DNA of 64,000 bases from the NCBI GenBank assembly GCA_947499725.1, contig CANMPK010000002.1, positions 496,001 through 560,000 of the forward strand. Reading direction: 5' to 3'. Made by a program: the position numbers and the translations under genes. Under the pieces are notes generated by a model that saw only the letters and a list, made by a program, of their open reading frames with translations, was not told the DNA's origin and did no database searches. Positions 18,281 to 26,775 of the stretch are shown piece after piece. This DNA is from an uncultured Paracoccaceae bacterium. GTDB taxonomy: Bacteria > Pseudomonadota > Alphaproteobacteria > Rhodobacterales > Rhodobacteraceae. Numbering within the stretch: position 1 is the stretch's first letter; each line of letters begins with the position of its first letter.

Positions 18281-18678
18281 TCCTTGGCATCGGCACGGAC
18301 CTTGCAAACATCGAGCGTATTCAAGGCACGTTGGATCGCTTTGGCGACCGTTTCAAAAACCGTGTGTATACCGAGCGCGAGCAAGCCAAGGCAGAACGTC
18401 GCAAAGATGTGGCGGGCACCTATGCGAAACGCTGGGCGGCGAAAGAGGCGTGTTCTAAGGCGTTGGGGACGGGTCTGGCGATGGGGATTGCGTGGAAAGA
18501 CATGCATGTTTCCAATCTACATACGGGCCAGCCGGTGATGGAGGTCACGGGCTGGGCGAAAGAGCGCCTAGAAGCGATGACTCCGGCAGGCCATGAGGCG
18601 GTGATTCATGTGACGCTGACAGACGATCACCCTTGGGCGCAGGCCTTTGTGGTGATTGAAGCTTTGCCAAGCCGTTAA
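18277..18678 (+). CDS. acpS: holo-[acyl-carrier-protein] synthase
   Basis: Transfers the 4'-phosphopantetheine arm from CoA to ACP. The 133 residues open with [15 protein letters not shown] (Mg2+-binding Asp) and include [10 protein letters not shown] and the second signature [20 protein letters not shown] (Glu of the metal site). It is full length for AcpS. The usual alphaproteobacterial order pdxJ-acpS-lepB-rnc-era is kept, with one secreted hypothetical protein inserted ahead of it and overlapping it by four bases. Confidence 0.96.
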   Translation: MILGIGTDLANIERIQGTLDRFGDRFKNRVYTEREQAKAERRKDVAGTYAKRWAAKEACSKALGTGLAMGIAWKDMHVSNLHTGQPVMEVTGWAKERLEAMTPAGHEAVIHVTLTDDHPWAQAFVVIEALPSR

Positions 18679-18707
18679 TCCCTTTGAAAACTTGACCGCT
18701 GGGCGGG

Positions 18708-18744
18708 TTGACACCACGCCTTAGGGACCGCATGTAACTGCGGA
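18708..18744 (+). promoter_or_regulatory. candidate -35 element and leader hairpin before lepB
   Basis: A perfect TTGACA (18708-18713) is followed at normal spacing only by poor -10 candidates (around 18731-18738). An inverted repeat CCGCA-N6-TGCGG lies at 18729-18744, 20 bases before the lepB start. Promoter assignment is weak. Confidence 0.3.
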
Positions 18745-18763
18745 CCAAAACCGGAGAGTTATT

Positions 18764-19591
18764 ATGGCCGCAGACGCCAAAAAGAACCCGAATAGCCTTG
18801 TTGAGACAGTGAAAACCGTTGTCTACGCGCTGTTGATTGCAGGCGTGTTCCGCACGTTCTTTTTCCAGCCGTTCTGGATTCCGTCAGGATCGATGAAAGA
18901 CACGCTGTTGATCGGGGATTTCCTGTTCGTGAACAAAATGGCCTATGGCTATAGCTATGCGTCCTGCCCGTCTTTGCCGATCATTGGCGTGGATGCGACG
19001 GATATCTGCGGTGCCATCGATGGCGAGAACACGCGTTTCATCGGTAAAGAGCCTGAAGTGGGTGATGTGGTTGTGTTCCGTCATCCGGTGACTGGCACAG
19101 ATTTCATTAAGCGCGTGGTTGGTCTGCCAGGTGATACGGTTCAAATGAAAGACGGCGTGCTGCACATCAACGGCACAGCTGTGACTTTGGAGCATGGCGG
19201 TTTGTTTGAGGAAGTTTCTGAGCCGCAGGGGCCGCAAGGCAATCTGCCGCGCTGTGAAAACGGCCCGATTGGCACCGGTGGCACCTGTGTGAAAACACGC
19301 CTGATTGAGACTCTGCCAAATGGCGTGAAATACGGCATCCTGAACATCGACAATTCCTTCGTGGATAACACCGGCGTTTACACGGTGCCGGAAGGCCACT
19401 TCTTCTTTATGGGCGACAACCGTGATAACTCTACGGACAGCCGTTTCCCACAAAGCCGCAATGGTGTGGGTTTCGTGCCATTTGAAAACCTGATCGGCCG
19501 TGCGGATCGGATTATGTTTAGCTCTGCGGGCCGGTCTATGTTCGCGTTCTGGACATGGCGCGGGGATCGTTTCTTTAAGGCTGTCGAGTGA
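18764..19591 (+). CDS. lepB: signal peptidase I
   Basis: Membrane protease that cuts Sec and Tat signal peptides. One N-terminal membrane helix ([19 protein letters not shown]) leads to the catalytic box [16 protein letters not shown] (nucleophile Ser43). The general-base lysine is in [11 protein letters not shown] (Lys116), and [14 protein letters not shown] is box E. The 275 residues include an insert of about 40 residues between boxes D and E ([14 protein letters not shown] region), normal for Gram-negative enzymes. It overlaps rnc by four bases (GTGA). Confidence 0.96.
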   Translation: MAADAKKNPNSLVETVKTVVYALLIAGVFRTFFFQPFWIPSGSMKDTLLIGDFLFVNKMAYGYSYASCPSLPIIGVDATDICGAIDGENTRFIGKEPEVGDVVVFRHPVTGTDFIKRVVGLPGDTVQMKDGVLHINGTAVTLEHGGLFEEVSEPQGPQGNLPRCENGPIGTGGTCVKTRLIETLPNGVKYGILNIDNSFVDNTGVYTVPEGHFFFMGDNRDNSTDSRFPQSRNGVGFVPFENLIGRADRIMFSSAGRSMFAFWTWRGDRFFKAVE

Positions 19592-20271
19592 AACTATCAG
19601 CAGAGCTTAAAGCACTAGAAGAACGGCTGGGGCATCGGTTTGAGTCCCCAGAGCTTTTGGTGCGTGCGGTGACTCATTCGTCGATGTCTTCAGCGACCCG
19701 TCAAGACAACCAACGTCTGGAGTTTCTGGGCGACCGTGTGCTTGGCTTGGTGATGTCTGAGGCTTTGCTGGATACAGATGCAAGCGCCACCGAAGGCCAG
19801 TTGGCCCCGCGGTTTAATGCGTTGGTGCGCAAGGAAACCTGTGCCGATGTGGCGCGTGAGGTGGATCTGGGGGCGGCTTTGAAATTGGGCCGGTCTGAAA
19901 TGATTTCGGGCGGGCGTCGCAAGCAGGCTTTGCTGGGCGATGCGATGGAGGCTGTGATTGCAGCGGTTTATCGCGATGCTGGGTTTGAAGCGGCGAAAGC
20001 CTTGGTTCTGCGCTTGTGGGGCGCGCGTGTGCAATCGGTGAAAGCGGATGCGCGTGATGCGAAGACAAGCCTGCAAGAATGGGCGCAGGCGCGGGGGCTG
20101 GCGCCTCCGAAATATGAATTGGTGAAACGGTCTGGTCCGGATCATGCACCTGTCTTTACAATTGCGGCGCGTCTGGACAATGGCGCCGAGCAAGAAGCCA
20201 CCGCTGGATCAAAGCGGCAGGCAGAACAGGCGGCTGCGAAGTCGCTGCTAGAGAGATTGGAGAGCGCATGA
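19588..20271 (+). CDS. rnc: ribonuclease III
   Basis: Double-strand-specific endoribonuclease for rRNA and mRNA processing. The GTG start (19588) overlaps the lepB stop. The signature [18 protein letters not shown] (Glu45, Asp49) and the second acidic cluster [18 protein letters not shown] form the catalytic site. A dsRNA-binding domain ([33 protein letters not shown] ... [18 protein letters not shown]) fills the last 70 residues. The 227-residue length is standard. The next gene, era, overlaps by four bases. Confidence 0.97.
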   Translation: MKLSAELKALEERLGHRFESPELLVRAVTHSSMSSATRQDNQRLEFLGDRVLGLVMSEALLDTDASATEGQLAPRFNALVRKETCADVAREVDLGAALKLGRSEMISGGRRKQALLGDAMEAVIAAVYRDAGFEAAKALVLRLWGARVQSVKADARDAKTSLQEWAQARGLAPPKYELVKRSGPDHAPVFTIAARLDNGAEQEATAGSKRQAEQAAAKSLLERLESA

Positions 20272-21173
20272 GCCGCGCCGGATTTGTTGCCCTGATTGGT
20301 GAACCAAACGCAGGGAAATCGACACTGACCAACCATATGGTTGGGGCGAAAGTGTCGATTGTGACCCATAAGGTGCAAACCACACGCGCGCGTATTCGCG
20401 GTGTGGCGCTGCATCACGATGCGCAGATTGTCTTCGTGGATACGCCGGGTCTGTTCCAGCCGCGTCGCCGGTTGGATCGCGCGATGGTGGCGGCCGCTTG
20501 GGGCGGCGCTGCGGATGCGGATATTGTGGTTCTGATGGTCGAGGCCCATCGCGGCATCACCGAGGGCGTAGAGCGCATTTTGGAAGGCCTTGAAGAGGTT
20601 GGTCAGGGGCGCAAGGTGGCTTTGGCGATCAACAAGATTGATATGGTGAAGCCAGAGGTTCTGCTTGGGCTGTCCAAAGATCTGAATGAACGTTTCGCCT
20701 TTGTAGAGACCTTTATGATCTCTGCCGAAAAGGGCCATGGCGCGAAACATCTGAAAGAATGGCTGGCGAAAGAGCTGCCGGAGGGGCCTTGGCTGTATCC
20801 CGAAGATCAGATCGCGGATTTGCCGATGCGTATGATCGCAGCGGAAATGACGCGTGAGAAGCTGACGCTGCGCCTGCATCAGGAACTGCCGTATCAGCTG
20901 ACCGTTGAGACTGAAAATTGGGAAGAGCGCAAGGATGGCTCTGCTCGGATCGATCAGATGATCTACGTGATGCGCGATGGCCATAAGGGCATCGTTCTGG
21001 GCAAGGGCGGCGAAACGATCAAAGCGATCTCGACCGCCGCGCGTCAAGAGATGACGGAATTCTTGGGCCGCAAAGTGCACCTGTTCTTGCAGGTGAAGGT
21101 ACGTCCGAACTGGCTCGAAGAATCCGAGCGTTATTCGGAAATGGGTCTTGAATTCAAAGACGGCAACGCATGA
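20268..21173 (+). CDS. era: GTPase Era
   Basis: Ribosome-assembly GTPase that binds the 3' end of 16S rRNA. G1 is GEPNAGKS (residues 11-18), the switch region is VQTTRARI, G3 is DTPG and G4 is NKID, followed by ISAEKGHG as G5. The C-terminal KH domain includes [21 protein letters not shown] and ends [19 protein letters not shown]. The 301-residue length is normal. It overlaps rnc upstream and the DUF1491 gene downstream by four bases each. Confidence 0.97.
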   Translation: MSRAGFVALIGEPNAGKSTLTNHMVGAKVSIVTHKVQTTRARIRGVALHHDAQIVFVDTPGLFQPRRRLDRAMVAAAWGGAADADIVVLMVEAHRGITEGVERILEGLEEVGQGRKVALAINKIDMVKPEVLLGLSKDLNERFAFVETFMISAEKGHGAKHLKEWLAKELPEGPWLYPEDQIADLPMRMIAAEMTREKLTLRLHQELPYQLTVETENWEERKDGSARIDQMIYVMRDGHKGIVLGKGGETIKAISTAARQEMTEFLGRKVHLFLQVKVRPNWLEESERYSEMGLEFKDGNA

Positions 21174-21502
21174 CACGCCTGACGGCGGAGTTCTGGGTGC
21201 AGGCTTATCTGACCCGTCTGCGCTTGCAGGATATTCCTGCGTTTGTTGTCTCGCACGGGGACAACACCGCTGGGGCCGTGTTGATTAAGCTCAATACGTT
21301 GGATGGCAATGCTGTGGCTTATCAGCGCTCGTTTGATCTGATGAGCGGGCAGCGGTCTTGGATGGTGCTGTCAGACGGAGCGGAAGCGGATGTGGATGCC
21401 GCCTTGCAAAAGCAGCGCGGTTTTGACCCTGATTTGTGGATCGTTGAAGTTGAAGACCGGCAAGGGCGCCATTTGCTGGATGAGCCGGGCCTCTCGGACT
21501 AA
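21170..21502 (+). CDS. DUF1491 family protein
   Basis: A 110-residue cytosolic protein. The pattern LTAEFWVQAYLTRLRLQDIPAFVVSHGDNTAGAVLIKL, then RSWM and DPDLWIVEVEDRQGRHLLDEPGL, fits DUF1491, a family found mostly in alphaproteobacteria next to era and recO. The function is unknown. Its start overlaps the era stop (ATGA). The palindromic element at 21528-21583 separates it from recO. Confidence 0.88.
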   Translation: MTRLTAEFWVQAYLTRLRLQDIPAFVVSHGDNTAGAVLIKLNTLDGNAVAYQRSFDLMSGQRSWMVLSDGAEADVDAALQKQRGFDPDLWIVEVEDRQGRHLLDEPGLSD

Positions 21503-21527
21503 GCGCTTTTTGTGACAGTTGCGCTTT

Positions 21528-21583
21528 AGGTATTTGGACCAAGAAGAAGCGCAGGTTTTGGCTTCTCTTTGGCAAAAATACCT
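21528..21583. repeat. long imperfect inverted repeat between DUF1491 gene and recO
   Basis: AGGTATTT at the left end pairs with AAATACCT at the right end, and inner segments GAAGC / GCTTC pair too, giving an interrupted stem around a loop near AGGTTTTG. It could be a terminator for the era operon or one of the palindromic intergenic elements with a GTATTT core that I recall as common in Roseobacter genomes. No second full copy is seen in this window. Confidence 0.5.
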
Positions 21584-21620
21584 GATTGCGACGGCGCAGG
21601 GTTAGACCTTAGGGTGCGGT

Positions 21621-22349
21621 ATGGACTGGCGCGATCAAGGTATTGTTTTAGCAACGCGAAAACACGGTGAAACATCTGTGATCCTTGAGGTGTTCACACC
21701 TTCCAAGGGCAAACATGCTGGTGTTGTGCGGGGCGGGATTAGTCGGAAGATGACCCCAATCTTACAAGCGGGCGCGCAGGTGGATGTGACTTGGCGGGCG
21801 CGGCTGGAGGGGCATATCGGCTCTTATACGGTTGAGCCTGTGCGCAGTCGGGCCTTGGCGTTGGGGGATCGATTTTCACTCGCAGGGATGAATGCGGTCA
21901 CGGGCTTGCTGAGTTTTGCTTTGCCGGAACGGGCAGAAATGTTGCGCTTGTATGAGCAGACGGTTCCGTTGCTGGATTTGCTGGGCCAGCATGAGATTTG
22001 GCCCTTTGCTTATTTGAAGTGGGAATTGGCGCTGCTGGAAGAGCTGGGCTTTGCTTTGGATTTGGAAAGCTGCGCTGTGACGGGGCAGGCGGATGATTTG
22101 GCCTATGTCTCGCCAAAGTCGGGGCGTGCTGTGTCGCGCGCGGCGGCGGGGGATTGGGCGGATCGCTTGTTGCCTTTGCCGGATGTGTTGCGTGGGCAGG
22201 GGGATGCTGCGGATGCGGATATTTTGCAGGCGCTTTCCGTGACCGGATATTTTCTGGAAAACAAATTGGCGCCGAGTTTGGGCACGCGGCCTTTGCCGGA
22301 GGCGCGGGCGCGGCTTTTGGATGTGCTTAGTCGCCGCGCAGCGCGGTGA
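21621..22349 (+). CDS. recO: DNA repair protein RecO
   Basis: RecFOR-pathway protein that helps load RecA on SSB-coated DNA. The 242 residues start [26 protein letters not shown] (OB-fold) and continue with [13 protein letters not shown] and a helical C-terminal half ([11 protein letters not shown]...[18 protein letters not shown]). The zinc-finger cysteines of some RecO proteins are largely absent (one Cys at AVTGQADD), as in many alphaproteobacteria. The last 23 bases overlap the convergent META-domain lipoprotein gene. Confidence 0.94.
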   Translation: MDWRDQGIVLATRKHGETSVILEVFTPSKGKHAGVVRGGISRKMTPILQAGAQVDVTWRARLEGHIGSYTVEPVRSRALALGDRFSLAGMNAVTGLLSFALPERAEMLRLYEQTVPLLDLLGQHEIWPFAYLKWELALLEELGFALDLESCAVTGQADDLAYVSPKSGRAVSRAAAGDWADRLLPLPDVLRGQGDAADADILQALSVTGYFLENKLAPSLGTRPLPEARARLLDVLSRRAAR

Positions 22350-22716
22350 ACTGCATCAGCGCGCCTTGATCATTGGACAGGATCAGCACGGGGCCTGAGA
22401 TTTCAGACAATGTCATGCTACTGAGCGTTTTGAAAAAGAGGTGCTCTGCCGCCAGATCTGCGCAGGCGCGTTTGGTGGCGCGGATGGGGGAGAGTTGGAA
22501 CCACGGGTAAGGCGCGGTTTGGCTGGCGCCGTAGCTGTTGCAGGGGGCTTTGCCCGAGACTTGGCCTTCTGTGCCCAGAGTGAGTGTGGCTGTGGCCGTG
22601 AAGGGCTGGTCGTTGATGGATTGCAACTGCCATGTGCCTTCGCCGCCGTATGCGGCCAAGGTTTCATCGGACTGGCAGGCGGCCAGCAGCAGTAGGGCTG
22701 GGATCAGATGCTTCAT
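22327..22716 (-). CDS. META (HslJ-like) domain lipoprotein
   Basis: A 129-residue lipoprotein: the signal sequence [16 protein letters not shown] contains a lipobox (LLAAC), so Cys14 should be lipidated. The mature part matches the META/HslJ fold: [36 protein letters not shown], and [24 protein letters not shown] with conserved Cys residues. HslJ-like proteins are heat- or stress-linked in E. coli, without a defined activity. The start overlaps the TetR stop by four bases, so the two are one unit. The 3' end overlaps recO by 23 bases. Confidence 0.85.
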   Translation of the reverse strand: MKHLIPALLLLAACQSDETLAAYGGEGTWQLQSINDQPFTATATLTLGTEGQVSGKAPCNSYGASQTAPYPWFQLSPIRATKRACADLAAEHLFFKTLSSMTLSEISGPVLILSNDQGALMQFTALRGD

Positions 22717-23273
22717 GAGTCTTCATATAAGGCAAGGATCAGGTCAACCAAAGTGGCAAGCGCTTCTTTGTTGCTAGCGCCATCGTGGCGGGAGAGTTCT
22801 TCCATGCCGATTAGGCCGCCGTACAGAATGCGGGGCAGTTCGGCGTTGGTGAGGCCTATGTCAGCAAAAAGATCGGAGAGGTAGCCCATGCGTTTGGCGT
22901 CGATCCGGTCGACGGCCTCGGCGACTTTTGTATTGTCGCGGGCCCATGCGCGGATGGCAGGTTCGGCGGCGGGGCCTCCGAATTCTTCGGGGGCGGATTG
23001 CGCGGCGATTTCGCCGAGCTTGCGCAGGCGCTGAACGGGGTTGGTCTCGCTTTCTAGGGCGGTCACGATGCCGGTGAAGGCGCGGTCTTCCCAGAGGTGC
23101 AGCATGGCGGCGTGGAAGGCCGGTACATCATCGAAGTGCCAATAGAACGAGCCTTTGGTGGTGTTCAAGCTGCGGGCCAGTGGCTCGGCCTTGAGCGCGC
23201 TGGGGCCTTTTTCGGATAGGGCGCGAAAGCCAGCGGCGATCCATGTTTCGGGAGAGAGACGATTCTTTACCAT
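22713..23273 (-). CDS. TetR/AcrR family regulator (paralogue of the one at 58714)
   Basis: A 186-residue repressor-type protein. The N-terminal helix-turn-helix is WIAAGFRALSEKGPSALKAEPLARSLNTTKGSFYWHFDDVPAFHAAML, with the KGSFYWHF recognition-helix core. The ligand domain is not recognisable. The start at 23273 (MVKNRLSPETW) is preferred over an upstream Met at 23324, which would run through the first operator. It precedes the META lipoprotein (ATGA overlap) and is divergent from a membrane-protein gene. Two CATACG-N4-CGTATG palindromes lie in the shared promoter region, so it probably controls itself and both neighbours. Confidence 0.9.
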   Translation of the reverse strand: MVKNRLSPETWIAAGFRALSEKGPSALKAEPLARSLNTTKGSFYWHFDDVPAFHAAMLHLWEDRAFTGIVTALESETNPVQRLRKLGEIAAQSAPEEFGGPAAEPAIRAWARDNTKVAEAVDRIDAKRMGYLSDLFADIGLTNAELPRILYGGLIGMEELSRHDGASNKEALATLVDLILALYEDS

Positions 23274-23321
23274 GGTTGAAATGGGTAAGGGGCGTTGCGG
23301 GAAAGGACAAGTTTGGATAAA

Positions 23322-23337
23322 CATACGCTAGCGTATG
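23322..23337. promoter_or_regulatory. palindromic operator 1 (CATACGCTAGCGTATG)
   Basis: Perfect 16-bp palindrome with the form CATACG-N4-CGTATG, 49 bases upstream of the TetR start. The arms match those of operator 2, whose centre is 34 bases away. Confidence 0.75.
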
Positions 23338-23355
23338 GAATCACCCTGCGCGGAG

Positions 23356-23371
23356 CATACGAAGGCGTATG
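23356..23371. promoter_or_regulatory. palindromic operator 2 (CATACG-N4-CGTATG)
   Basis: Second palindrome with the same six-base arms and centre AAGG, ending nine bases before the ATG at 23381. Binding here would cover the ribosome-binding and start region of the divergent membrane gene. The nearer ATG at 23369 overlaps the right arm and is therefore a less likely start. Confidence 0.7.
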
Positions 23372-23380
23372 AAGGTTGAG

Positions 23381-23788
23381 ATGAACTATTGGTTTTTGGT
23401 CGCTGCGGTTTTGATGGGGTTGACGGTTTTTCTGCATGTGTTTGGCGGAGGTCCGGAAATTCATGTGCCAATCCAAGCCAGTGCGCTAAGCGATGAGCTG
23501 CGCGCGATCAGCGCGGTGTTGTGGCATGCGGTGACCGTGATTTTGGTTGTGTTTACATTTGGTTACGTCTGGGCTGTCGCCGTGAGGCGCGCGGCTGCGG
23601 CCAGTGTGGTGGTTTTGATGGCCATTACACAGGTTGGGTTTGCTGGGGTGTTTTTGTTTTACGGCTTTGCCATTTTGGGCAGCCCTTGGCCGATGCCGCA
23701 GTGGGTGATTTTTTGCGTCATCCCAGCGGTTTCGCTGATGGGGATGCGCCGCGCAGGGGTGCGCGACGCGATGTTTGAAGAGGCTTAG
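23381..23788 (+). CDS. small integral membrane protein, four helices
   Basis: 135 residues with four hydrophobic segments (WFLVAAVLMGLTVFLHVF, AVLWHAVTVILVVFTFGYVWAV, SVVVLMAITQVGFAGVFLFYGFAIL, WVIFCVIPAVSLMGM). I do not recognise a named family. AAGG sits just ahead of the ATG at 23381; an ATG four codons earlier lies in operator 2. It is divergent from the TetR gene and probably repressed by it. Its stop overlaps that of the convergent acyl-CoA dehydrogenase gene by four bases. Confidence 0.72.
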   Translation: MNYWFLVAAVLMGLTVFLHVFGGGPEIHVPIQASALSDELRAISAVLWHAVTVILVVFTFGYVWAVAVRRAAAASVVVLMAITQVGFAGVFLFYGFAILGSPWPMPQWVIFCVIPAVSLMGMRRAGVRDAMFEEA

Positions 23789-25470
23789 TCTAGCAAGCGA
23801 CGGGCGATGACCTGCGCCTGAATTTCAGCCGCGCCTTCGAAGATGTTCAGAATGCGGGCATCGCAGAGGATGCGGCTGATTTCATATTCCAATGCGAAAC
23901 CGTTGCCGCCGTGGATTTGCAAGCCGTTGTCGGCGGCGGCCCAAGCGACGCGGGCGCCGAGTAGTTTGGCCATGCCAGCCTCGAGATCGCAGCGGGTATC
24001 GTTGTCTTTTTGCCAAGCAGAGAAGTATGTCAGCTGGCGGGCGACCATGATTTCAACGGCCATCATCGCAAGTTTGCCAGCGACCCGTGGGAAATTGATC
24101 AGGCTTTTGCCGAATTGCTGACGGTCGATCGCATATTGCATCGAGGCATCCAGAGCCGCTTGGGCCACGCCCACCGCGCGGGCGGCGGTTTGGATGCGGG
24201 CGCTTTCGAAGGTTTGCATCAGCTGTTTGAAGCCGTTGTTTTCTTCGCCGCCCAGCAGGTTCTCGGCTTTGACTTTGAAACCATCAAAGGACAGTTCGTA
24301 TTCTTTCATGCCGCGATAGCCGAGCACTTCGATTTCCGTGCCTGTCATGCCTTCGGATGGGAAGGGGTTTTCATCGGTGCCGGGGGTTTTCTCGGCGATG
24401 AACATGGACAGGCCCTTGTGGTTGTCTGTGTCTGGATCGGTGCGGGCCAGAAGGGTCATGATTTGCGTGCGCGCGGCGTGGGTGATCCAGGTTTTGTTGC
24501 CTGTGATCTCGTAGCCGTCATCGGTTTTCACAGCGCGCGTGCGCAGGCTGCCTAGATCGGAGCCGGTATTAGGTTCGGTGAAGACTGCCGTTGGCAGAAC
24601 TTCACCGCTGGCTAGGAGTGGTAGCCATTTCTGTTTTTGCTCTTCTGTGCCGCCACAGAGGATCAGCTCGGAGGCAATTTCGGGGCGGGTGCCCAGTGAA
24701 CCGACGCCGATGTAGCCGCGGGAGAGCTCTTCGGTGACCACGGCCATGGAGGCTTTGGTCAGGCCGAAGCCGCCGTATTCTTCGGGCAGAGTGAGGCCGA
24801 AGACACCCATTTCGGCAAGTTCTTGGATGACTTCGAGGGGAATCAGTTCATCTTTGAGGTGCCATTCGTGGGCGTGGGGTAGGATTTTGTCGACGGTGTA
24901 GCGGCGGAATTGCTCGCGGATCATTTCGAGTTCTTCGTCGAGGCCGGATTTGCCAACGGTGATATTGGCGGCCTGTTCCTGCATAAGATCGATCAGGCGC
25001 ATGCGTGCGGCTTGGGTGTTGCCAGAATCGCAGAGCGTCATGACCGCTGGCTGCATTAGGCCACGCATTTCGTCTTGGGTGAGGCCCATGTCTTGCAGGC
25101 GGATGATCTCGCCTTGGCTCATCGGGATGCCGCCGTAGATTTGCCAGAGGTATTCGCCAAAGGCGATTTGGTGCAGCAGTTGTTCGACTTCGCCAAAGTT
25201 GCCTTCGGCTTGCAGCCCTTCGGCCCAAGTTTGCATTTGTTGCAGGGACTGGTTGTAAGTGGCGAGCCATGCGAGGCCGTGGGCGGCGGTTTGATGTTCT
25301 TCGATTTTGCCGCCGGAGACGCGGCCATCGACGGTGACCATGGCACGTAGTTTTTCTGTTGCGGTGTCGACCAGAGTGGCCACCGGTGGCAGTGCGGCTT
25401 TGGTTAGGCCAAGTAGATCTGGCACGATTGCTGATTGTGTCAGGGCAGGGTCTTGTCCGTCATGTGGCAT
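23785..25470 (-). CDS. mcd: acyl-CoA dehydrogenase, probably methylsuccinyl-CoA dehydrogenase
   Basis: A 561-residue FAD flavoprotein, about 170 residues longer at the N terminus than ordinary acyl-CoA dehydrogenases. That extension (HGLAWLATYNQSLQQMQTWAEGLQAEG, FGEYLWQIYGGIPMSQGEIIRLQDMGL) is what I associate with (2S)-methylsuccinyl-CoA dehydrogenase of the ethylmalonyl-CoA pathway, which assimilates acetyl-CoA without isocitrate lyase. The core is normal: LPEEYGGFGL, VFTEPNTGSDLGSLRTRA, GNKTWITHAARTQ, and the C-terminal NIFEGAAEIQAQVIARRLL with the base Glu. It stands alone on the minus strand. A CTGC-N3-GCAG site lies 19 bases before its start. Specificity is inferred from length and clade. 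Confidence 0.8.
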   Translation of the reverse strand: MPHDGQDPALTQSAIVPDLLGLTKAALPPVATLVDTATEKLRAMVTVDGRVSGGKIEEHQTAAHGLAWLATYNQSLQQMQTWAEGLQAEGNFGEVEQLLHQIAFGEYLWQIYGGIPMSQGEIIRLQDMGLTQDEMRGLMQPAVMTLCDSGNTQAARMRLIDLMQEQAANITVGKSGLDEELEMIREQFRRYTVDKILPHAHEWHLKDELIPLEVIQELAEMGVFGLTLPEEYGGFGLTKASMAVVTEELSRGYIGVGSLGTRPEIASELILCGGTEEQKQKWLPLLASGEVLPTAVFTEPNTGSDLGSLRTRAVKTDDGYEITGNKTWITHAARTQIMTLLARTDPDTDNHKGLSMFIAEKTPGTDENPFPSEGMTGTEIEVLGYRGMKEYELSFDGFKVKAENLLGGEENNGFKQLMQTFESARIQTAARAVGVAQAALDASMQYAIDRQQFGKSLINFPRVAGKLAMMAVEIMVARQLTYFSAWQKDNDTRCDLEAGMAKLLGARVAWAAADNGLQIHGGNGFALEYEISRILCDARILNIFEGAAEIQAQVIARRLLD

Positions 25471-25488
25471 GAATCACATCCTATGTTG

Positions 25489-25499
25489 CTGCAGTGCAG
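25489..25499. promoter_or_regulatory. CTGC-N3-GCAG palindrome upstream of mcd
   Basis: CTGCAGTGCAG lies 19 bases upstream of the dehydrogenase start. As I recall, CTGC-N3-GCAG is the motif reported for PhaR, the polyhydroxybutyrate regulator, in Rhodobacter sphaeroides. A regulatory link between acetyl-CoA storage and the ethylmalonyl-CoA pathway would make sense but is inference. Confidence 0.4.
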
Positions 25500-25580
25500 T
25501 ATGCTTATTTGCATCCGCAGCGCAACAAAAATACAAAGGTACGTGTTTATACGTAAATAAAATTACGTCGCGAAATTTAT

Positions 25581-26144
25581 CTATTCGCCGGGTTGGGGAT
25601 GGCGTTTCCGTTGCCAACGGAAGAAAAGCATGAGGATCATCATCAGGAAAAACAGACCTGAAACGTCTCCGATGAAGTAGGCAATATAGTCTTGCGGTGC
25701 GCTGTTGAGCGTGAGGTTTAGTAAAAACCCACTGACTGCTGATGCGACCGTGCCGGCTAACATCACGCAGGGCCAGCCAACGCTGGCCGAGGCATTCGGG
25801 CGCAAATCACAGATGGTATTGGTCGTGATCCAAAACACGGTGGGGGCTGTGAAGGTCGCAATGGCGATGCAGGTGTAGCAGGTGAGGCTGAAGACGTCCC
25901 ACCCTGCGAGGTAACAATAGGATATGAAGATTGCGGGCAGCAGGGCTGGCACAGCGCGCCATCCCAAGAGCCAAGCGGCCAGAACGCGCACGCCTTGTGG
26001 CAAGAACAATAAGCTGGCTTGGCTTGGGAATTCGGGAAAAGCCAAATTCTGCAATGGTACCAAAATGCCAAAGGTCACCGCAAAGGCCGCGAGGTATGCG
26101 GACGACCATACAACAATTTCAAATCTGAGGGATTTTACCGCCAA
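25581..26144 (-). CDS. stand-alone MASE1-like integral membrane protein
   Basis: 187 residues, almost entirely hydrophobic, with about five or six membrane segments and a short basic tail (FFRWQRKRHPQPGE). The segment QASLLFLPQGVRVLAAWLLGWRAVPALLPAIFIS resembles the core of MASE1, a membrane sensory domain usually joined to GGDEF or histidine-kinase modules; here there is no output domain. The start is a TTG (26142-26144) after a GGGG-rich ribosome site. It lies 25 bases after a small winged-helix gene on the same strand, so the two are probably one operon. The family assignment is by pattern only. Confidence 0.6.
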   Translation of the reverse strand: MAVKSLRFEIVVWSSAYLAAFAVTFGILVPLQNLAFPEFPSQASLLFLPQGVRVLAAWLLGWRAVPALLPAIFISYCYLAGWDVFSLTCYTCIAIATFTAPTVFWITTNTICDLRPNASASVGWPCVMLAGTVASAVSGFLLNLTLNSAPQDYIAYFIGDVSGLFFLMMILMLFFRWQRKRHPQPGE

Positions 26145-26169
26145 TTGGCCCCCCTATTCAGATGCTGTC

Positions 26170-26463
26170 CTACTTTTGCGGTGCGTGAACGATGTACACA
26201 CCACGGCGAGAAGTCGCGCTTTGGGACATGTAGCCTTTGCCAACCAATGACTTTAGCGCTCTAAAGAAGGTAGGGCGGGATACGTCCTGCATCAAGGCGT
26301 GATTAAGTAACACTGTTGTGCGAACGCTTGGTGTGGTCTTTGAAAGCTCGCTTGCCGCATAGTAAATATCGCGTTCTACGGACGACAAATCCTCTAATCC
26401 AAGAGAACGCTCCATCCCAAGTAAGAGTTTGCGTAGCTCTGCGAGTTTCGAAATGTCGTTCAT
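26170..26463 (-). CDS. small winged-helix DNA-binding protein, 97 residues
   Basis: Helical N-terminal part (ELRKLLLGMERSLGLEDLSSVERDIYYAASELS) followed by a winged-helix pattern: VRTTVLLNHALMQDVSRPTFFRALKSLVGKGYMSQSATSRRGVYIVH. SRPTFFRALKSLVGKGYM looks like a MarR-type recognition helix and wing. No catalytic or receiver domain is attached. It heads a two-gene unit with the MASE1-like membrane protein. The upstream 312-bp AT-rich region, which includes TTACC-N4-GGTAA at 26527-26540, may hold its own operator. Confidence 0.68.
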   Translation of the reverse strand: MNDISKLAELRKLLLGMERSLGLEDLSSVERDIYYAASELSKTTPSVRTTVLLNHALMQDVSRPTFFRALKSLVGKGYMSQSATSRRGVYIVHAPQK

Positions 26464-26775
26464 GGCACCTTCCCCAAGGTCAACTTTAGTCTATTTTTTA
26501 AGCAACTATATGTGCTGAAATTACAGTTACCCTAAGGTAAGCTTCTTCGTATGGGGGAAAATACGTAATTTTTTGTCAAATTTCCAGCAAAACTAAAAAT
26601 TCAGGCGGAAACTCGTGAAATTGTGAAAAAGCCCTAATTCTGACTGATTGTTATCCTAAAGATTTGGCGATTATACTACATTCGAAGTCATCTTATCCGA
26701 AATGGGTAGATACACAGTGATCGAGCAAAAGTTATTCTGAGATGGATTTCAGAATTATGAAAGAAGGCTAATAAA
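26464..26775. other. AT-rich divergent intergenic region (wHTH gene / galU)
   Basis: 312 bases without a gene, much more AT-rich than the surroundings. It holds two inverted repeats: TTACC-N4-GGTAA (26527-26540), 64 bases upstream of the winged-helix gene, and ATTCTGA-N8-TCAGAAT (26734-26755), whose right end is 20 bases before galU and could be a leader hairpin or operator. No unambiguous promoter pair could be fixed. Confidence 0.5.
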
